DNA from: Halomicronema sp. CCY15110
GTDB taxonomy: Bacteria; Cyanobacteriota; Cyanobacteriia; Phormidesmidales; Phormidesmidaceae
Length of the DNA stretch: 35,505 nucleotides
Reading direction: 5' to 3'
Assembly (NCBI RefSeq): GCF_016888165.1
Contig: NZ_JACSWC010000206.1
Span: forward strand, 1 to 35,505
Part shown: in pieces, positions 32,931 to 35,505 of the stretch
Layout of the letters: each line of letters begins with the position of its first letter
Position numbering within the stretch: the first letter of the stretch is position 1
Made by a program: the position numbers and the translations under genes
Notes under the pieces: generated by a model
Seen by the model: only the letters and a program-made list of their open reading frames with translations
The model's database searches: none
Told to the model about the DNA's origin: nothing

Positions 32931-33755
32931 ATGGCATCCCAATGGGAACGACTCCTCAAAAATGCAGGGCGCTGGGTTGGCTCGTTCACGCAGATGTCGC
33001 CGACTGGCGAGGTGTTAGCCGACACGCCTACCGTAGTCGAGCTCACACCGCTGGATCATGACAATCTGATGCGGCAAACTATTACCAAGCAGCCGCCGGG
33101 AGAACCGCCCCAGGAAACTGTGCTGCAATATCGCACCCTGGCCAAAAGTGTGCTGTTCTTAGACAACGGTGCGTTTTCCCAGGGCTCCATGCAGTGGGGA
33201 CCGTTTTCGGAATTTGGTGCGGAGTTGGGCTTAATTGCCGACAACCATCGCCTCCGCCTGGTGCAACTCTTTGACCAAAACCGCGATCTTCATCAGCTCA
33301 CCCTGATTCGCGAACATCTGGACGGCACGACTCCCTCGACCCGCCCGCCCCTCCAGGTAGATGATCTGGTCGGCACCTGGACGGGGAAAGCGACCATGGT
33401 GTATCCCGATTTACGCCCCGACGATAGCTATGCCACACGCTTATCAATCACCCATCACAACCACACCGTGACGCAAACCCTAGAGTTTGGGGACGAGGGA
33501 CCGTCGATTCAGTCTCAGGGGGTGGTGAGTGGCGATCGCATCCTGTTCACCTCCGGTAGCCAGCCGGTGCAGGTGTTGCTGTTGCCCGATGGCGTATCCT
33601 CGACCTGTCCGATGGCGATCACACCACGCCAACCACTATTCCTGGAAGTGGGCTGGCTAGTGACTCCGACCCATCGTCAACGACTCATTCGCCAATATTC
33701 CGCTCAAGGCACTTGGCTCAGTCTGACCCTGGTCGTTGAAACTAAAGTGGAGTGA
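32931..33755 (+). CDS. DUF3598 family protein (lipocalin-like)
   Basis: The 274-residue protein belongs to the DUF3598 family. It has two similar halves with beta-barrel (calycin-like) patterns: 'GRWVGSFTQMSPTGEVL..TPTVVEL' at the start and 'DDLVGTWTGKATMVYPDLRPDDSYATRLSI' near residues 142-170. Between them is 'GAFSQGSMQWGPFSEFGAELGLI'. Family function is unclear; the fold suggests small-molecule binding. No signal peptide. GGAG lies 8 bases before the ATG. It follows thrB at 70 bases on the same strand. Confidence 0.87.
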   Translation: MASQWERLLKNAGRWVGSFTQMSPTGEVLADTPTVVELTPLDHDNLMRQTITKQPPGEPPQETVLQYRTLAKSVLFLDNGAFSQGSMQWGPFSEFGAELGLIADNHRLRLVQLFDQNRDLHQLTLIREHLDGTTPSTRPPLQVDDLVGTWTGKATMVYPDLRPDDSYATRLSITHHNHTVTQTLEFGDEGPSIQSQGVVSGDRILFTSGSQPVQVLLLPDGVSSTCPMAITPRQPLFLEVGWLVTPTHRQRLIRQYSAQGTWLSLTLVVETKVE

Positions 33756-33943
33756 TCATTAGGATTATGACAACCAACATACGGGGTTGAGTATGCGATC
33801 GCGCAACGCGATTTAACAGTAAAGCGCGACATTCAGTTGCTTCTATTAGGCGTCCGTCTCTTCGTTGATTAGAGACAGCACTGCGTTAATTAGTAGGCGT
33901 TACATCTGGTGTTGCTGCACTGTAGCGTCCATGAAATCAGCGA

Positions 33944-34216
33944 TTATTCGTCCGCTGCCTCAGCTTCGGCCCGCTCGGCGGCAGCTCGCTCATCTTGAAT
34001 CGATTGAATGCGCAGGAGCAGTTCTTCCTCCTGCTCTTCAAATTCCTCTTCAGGAATGTCTCCCATGTCGAACGCAAGTTGCAGGGTCAACAGTTGCTTT
34101 TGTAGCGTTTCCAGTTCATCGGTTTGGTCTTCTACCTGGTCCAGAATTTTTTCGGCGATCCAGGTGACACCAGTAAATGGCCCCGTGACTGGGGCTAAGA
34201 GTAAACGCAAAATCAT
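33944..34216 (-). CDS. gvpG: Gas vesicle protein GvpG
   Basis: The 90-residue acidic protein matches GvpG. The N-terminus MILRLLLAPVTGPFTGVTWIAEKI is the family signature, followed by a long charged coiled coil (about 25-85: 'QVEDQTDELETLQKQLLTLQLAFDMGDIPEEEFEEQEEELLLRIQSIQ') with the 'G.I.EEEFE..E' pattern. GvpG is a minor protein needed for gas vesicle assembly. AGGAG lies 8 bases before the ATG. Unusually, no other gvp gene (A, C, N, F, J, K) lies within this window on either side. Confidence 0.9.
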   Translation of the reverse strand: MILRLLLAPVTGPFTGVTWIAEKILDQVEDQTDELETLQKQLLTLQLAFDMGDIPEEEFEEQEEELLLRIQSIQDERAAAERAEAEAADE

Positions 34217-34425
34217 GACTATCGGCTCCTGGTGCTGATCGCGTGCTGGCTGCTCACTCTACTGTGACGAACCCCAACATCAATAAGCAATTCGCTTCAA
34301 AAAGCTTAGTACAAAGTGTCCAGGCTGAAGCCAAGAACAAGACCAGACGTCAAGAGAGAGAGTAACCGCCTAGCCGCATTTAGAGGGCGCACCGATCGCT
34401 TCCAGCTGCCCAGGTTGCGATCGCG

Positions 34426-34746
34426 TTAAGCAGCCTTGACTGAAAAGTCATCAGCAAATTCAAAGACCTGATCCAACTGTGTCAACTCAAACACAATTTG
34501 AATTGAGGGCGGAACTGAACAAAGACAAAAGCGCTTGCTCAAACCACGCGCTATTCGGAGAGCTGAGATCAAAGACACTAAGCCAGCACTATCGAGGGAC
34601 TCGACACCGCTCATATCGACCATCAGACCAGCCGAGTGGTCGGCAGTAATGTGTTCGACCAATTGAGCCTGCAGAGTGCGTGCGTTAGCGGCATTGAGGG
34701 CACCACTCGGCTGAATAATCGTTAAAGCGGATTGAAAACTTTGCAT
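34426..34746 (-). CDS. STAS-domain protein (anti-sigma factor antagonist type)
   Basis: The 105-residue protein is a single STAS domain like SpoIIAA/RsbV-type antagonists. 'LTIIQPSGALNAANARTLQAQLVEHI' is followed by 'AGLMVDMSGVESLDSAGLVSLISALRIAR', where Ser at about residue 53 is at the usual phosphorylation position, and 'VFELTQLDQVFEFAD' closes the domain. It would relay partner-switching signals, but no kinase or sigma factor is adjacent. The ATG at 34746 is chosen because GGAG lies 9 bases upstream; the in-frame start at 34836 is not supported. Upstream lie Pho-box-like direct repeats. Confidence 0.88.
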   Translation of the reverse strand: MQSFQSALTIIQPSGALNAANARTLQAQLVEHITADHSAGLMVDMSGVESLDSAGLVSLISALRIARGLSKRFCLCSVPPSIQIVFELTQLDQVFEFADDFSVKAA

Positions 34747-35057
34747 CGCTAAGGACTCCAGGTCATATGCGTGTGCTGACGAAGAAGCATTGAAACTAAT
34801 GCTCTGAAAGTAGGTCAGACAGTCAAGTCTGCACACTGCATTAGTCCCGATTTCTCACAATCTTGATGACGGCTTACCCTTATGTAAAGTTTCGGTTAAG
34901 TATTTTCACGTAAAGTATCTTGGAGCACCAAATCAGCTAGTGATTGAAATCACTTAACTGCGACCATCACAATCACGTTTGAAGAAAGTAGCTGATCACA
35001 GAAAATCACCCTCGCGTAGTCGAAAATTGAACTTATAAAAATGAAGGGCTAGTAGAT
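34747..35057. promoter_or_regulatory. Divergent promoter region with repeats
   Basis: The region separates the STAS gene from the divergent small gene. Read on the minus strand, CTTTACGT, CTTAACCG and CTTTACAT (34915-34908, 34900-34893, 34889-34882) are direct repeats; the latter two are 11 bases apart, as in cyanobacterial Pho boxes, while the first is offset by 15. A separate 7-bp palindrome AGTGATT-GA-AATCACT is at 34939-34954. Roles are inferred. Confidence 0.35.
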
Positions 35058-35264
35058 ATGAAGCCTCATAGCAGCATTCGTACACTCGTCAGCAAAGTCC
35101 TATCGCTCCATCAACTAACCCCAGATTTAGAACAAGCTATCAATAACGAGCTGACACGGCTAGGGTATCTTCCAGAAGGCGACGCAGAAGTTTTGGAACT
35201 TTTGATGGAAGCACTCGATTCTGGCCTAGTGCGATTGGTACCGAGTAACTGTATCGGCAGCTAA
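35058..35264 (+). CDS. Small conserved-type cyanobacterial protein, unknown function
   Basis: The 68-residue acidic helical protein has 'IRTLVSKVLSLHQLTPDLEQAINNELTRLGYLPEGDAEVLELLMEALDSGLVRLVPS'. I associate this pattern (helix, 'LTP.LE..IN', then an acidic 'LLMEALDSG') with a family of short uncharacterised cyanobacterial proteins, sometimes found in several copies. No function is known. AAGGG lies about 10 bases before the ATG. It is divergent from the STAS gene across a repeat-containing promoter region. Confidence 0.75.
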   Translation: MKPHSSIRTLVSKVLSLHQLTPDLEQAINNELTRLGYLPEGDAEVLELLMEALDSGLVRLVPSNCIGS

Positions 35265-35363
35265 ATTCTCGGCAACTCGAGGAATCACTTTAAACGTCAC
35301 CGATGGCATTCATAGACTTCGCACACCAAGCCCCCACCCTGCGGGAAGCTGCTCTGCGTCTAC

Positions 35364-35410
35364 ATCCCCTAGCCCCTTCTTCCAGTTTTGGGCAGAAGGG
35401 AGGGGCCGGA
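35364..35410. repeat. Dispersed inverted-repeat element, partial copy
   Basis: ATCCCCTAGCCCCTTCTTCC and the GC-rich complement AGAAGGGAGGGGC form an imperfect palindrome. It resembles the 'CCCCTAGCCCCTTCTCCC' family of short dispersed repeats common between cyanobacterial genes. The remaining sequence to 35505 shows no gene. Confidence 0.5.
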
Positions 35411-35505
35411 CAAGTTCCTCTCCCAGCCTCGGGCTACTAAGTACACACAAGTCATGTTGTAGTAGGATGCTGCCAGAAAACATGGGGTCATCGAGATGGA
35501 GAATC

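Overview
The window comes from a cyanobacterium. The evidence is the very frequent GCGATCGC (HIP1-type) octamer, a CpcS/CpeS-family phycobiliprotein lyase, Ycf46, DUF3318, DUF2808 and DUF3598 proteins, a GvpG gas-vesicle protein and several short proteins of cyanobacterial type. Base composition and gene set look chromosomal and are even throughout. A filamentous Leptolyngbya-like or related lineage is possible, but I cannot fix the genus. I saw no rRNA or tRNA gene, CRISPR array, transposase or prophage.

Layout. 0-5 kb (minus strand): pntA-pntB (proton-translocating transhydrogenase), then a rhodanese and a Cx5R sulfurtransferase/phosphatase, then a small protein. 5-6.5 kb: a 1.5-kb stretch with no convincing gene but several inverted repeats. 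6.5-12.4 kb (plus strand): a secreted DUF2808 protein, then a housekeeping cluster rpmH-rnpA-PH domain-yidC-jag-DUF177-ycf46, linking RNA processing, membrane insertion and ribosome or photosynthesis upkeep. 12.4-18.1 kb: Uma2 nuclease, a saccharopine-dehydrogenase-like oxidoreductase, a GT4 glycosyltransferase, a DegT-type sugar aminotransferase and a MATE exporter. 18.4-22.6 kb: a kinase-like protein with TPRs that has lost catalytic residues, MiaE, a DUF2062 membrane protein and the bilin lyase. 23.3-27 kb (plus strand): M20 amidohydrolase, a secreted protein, DUF3318 and an S41 peptidase. 27-35.5 kb: small cyanobacterial proteins, a polyprenyl-phosphate sugar transferase, clpS with a CPBP membrane protease, a short SLH protein, thrB, DUF3598, an isolated gvpG, a STAS protein and a final small gene.

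How they work together. The GT4 enzyme, aminotransferase and initiating sugar transferase point to surface polysaccharide synthesis, although the last lies 12 kb away. The yidC cluster and clpS-CPBP pair concern membrane-protein biogenesis and turnover. pntAB with two sulfur-handling proteins suggests a redox theme.

There is no obvious new multi-gene defence or mobile system. The best leads are the predicted TPR pseudokinase, an RNA hairpin that would hide the rhodanese ribosome-binding site, a 20-base element shared by the upstream regions of two unrelated genes, the isolated gvpG, the SLH protein lacking a porin barrel, and a cysteine-bearing insert in the aminotransferase.
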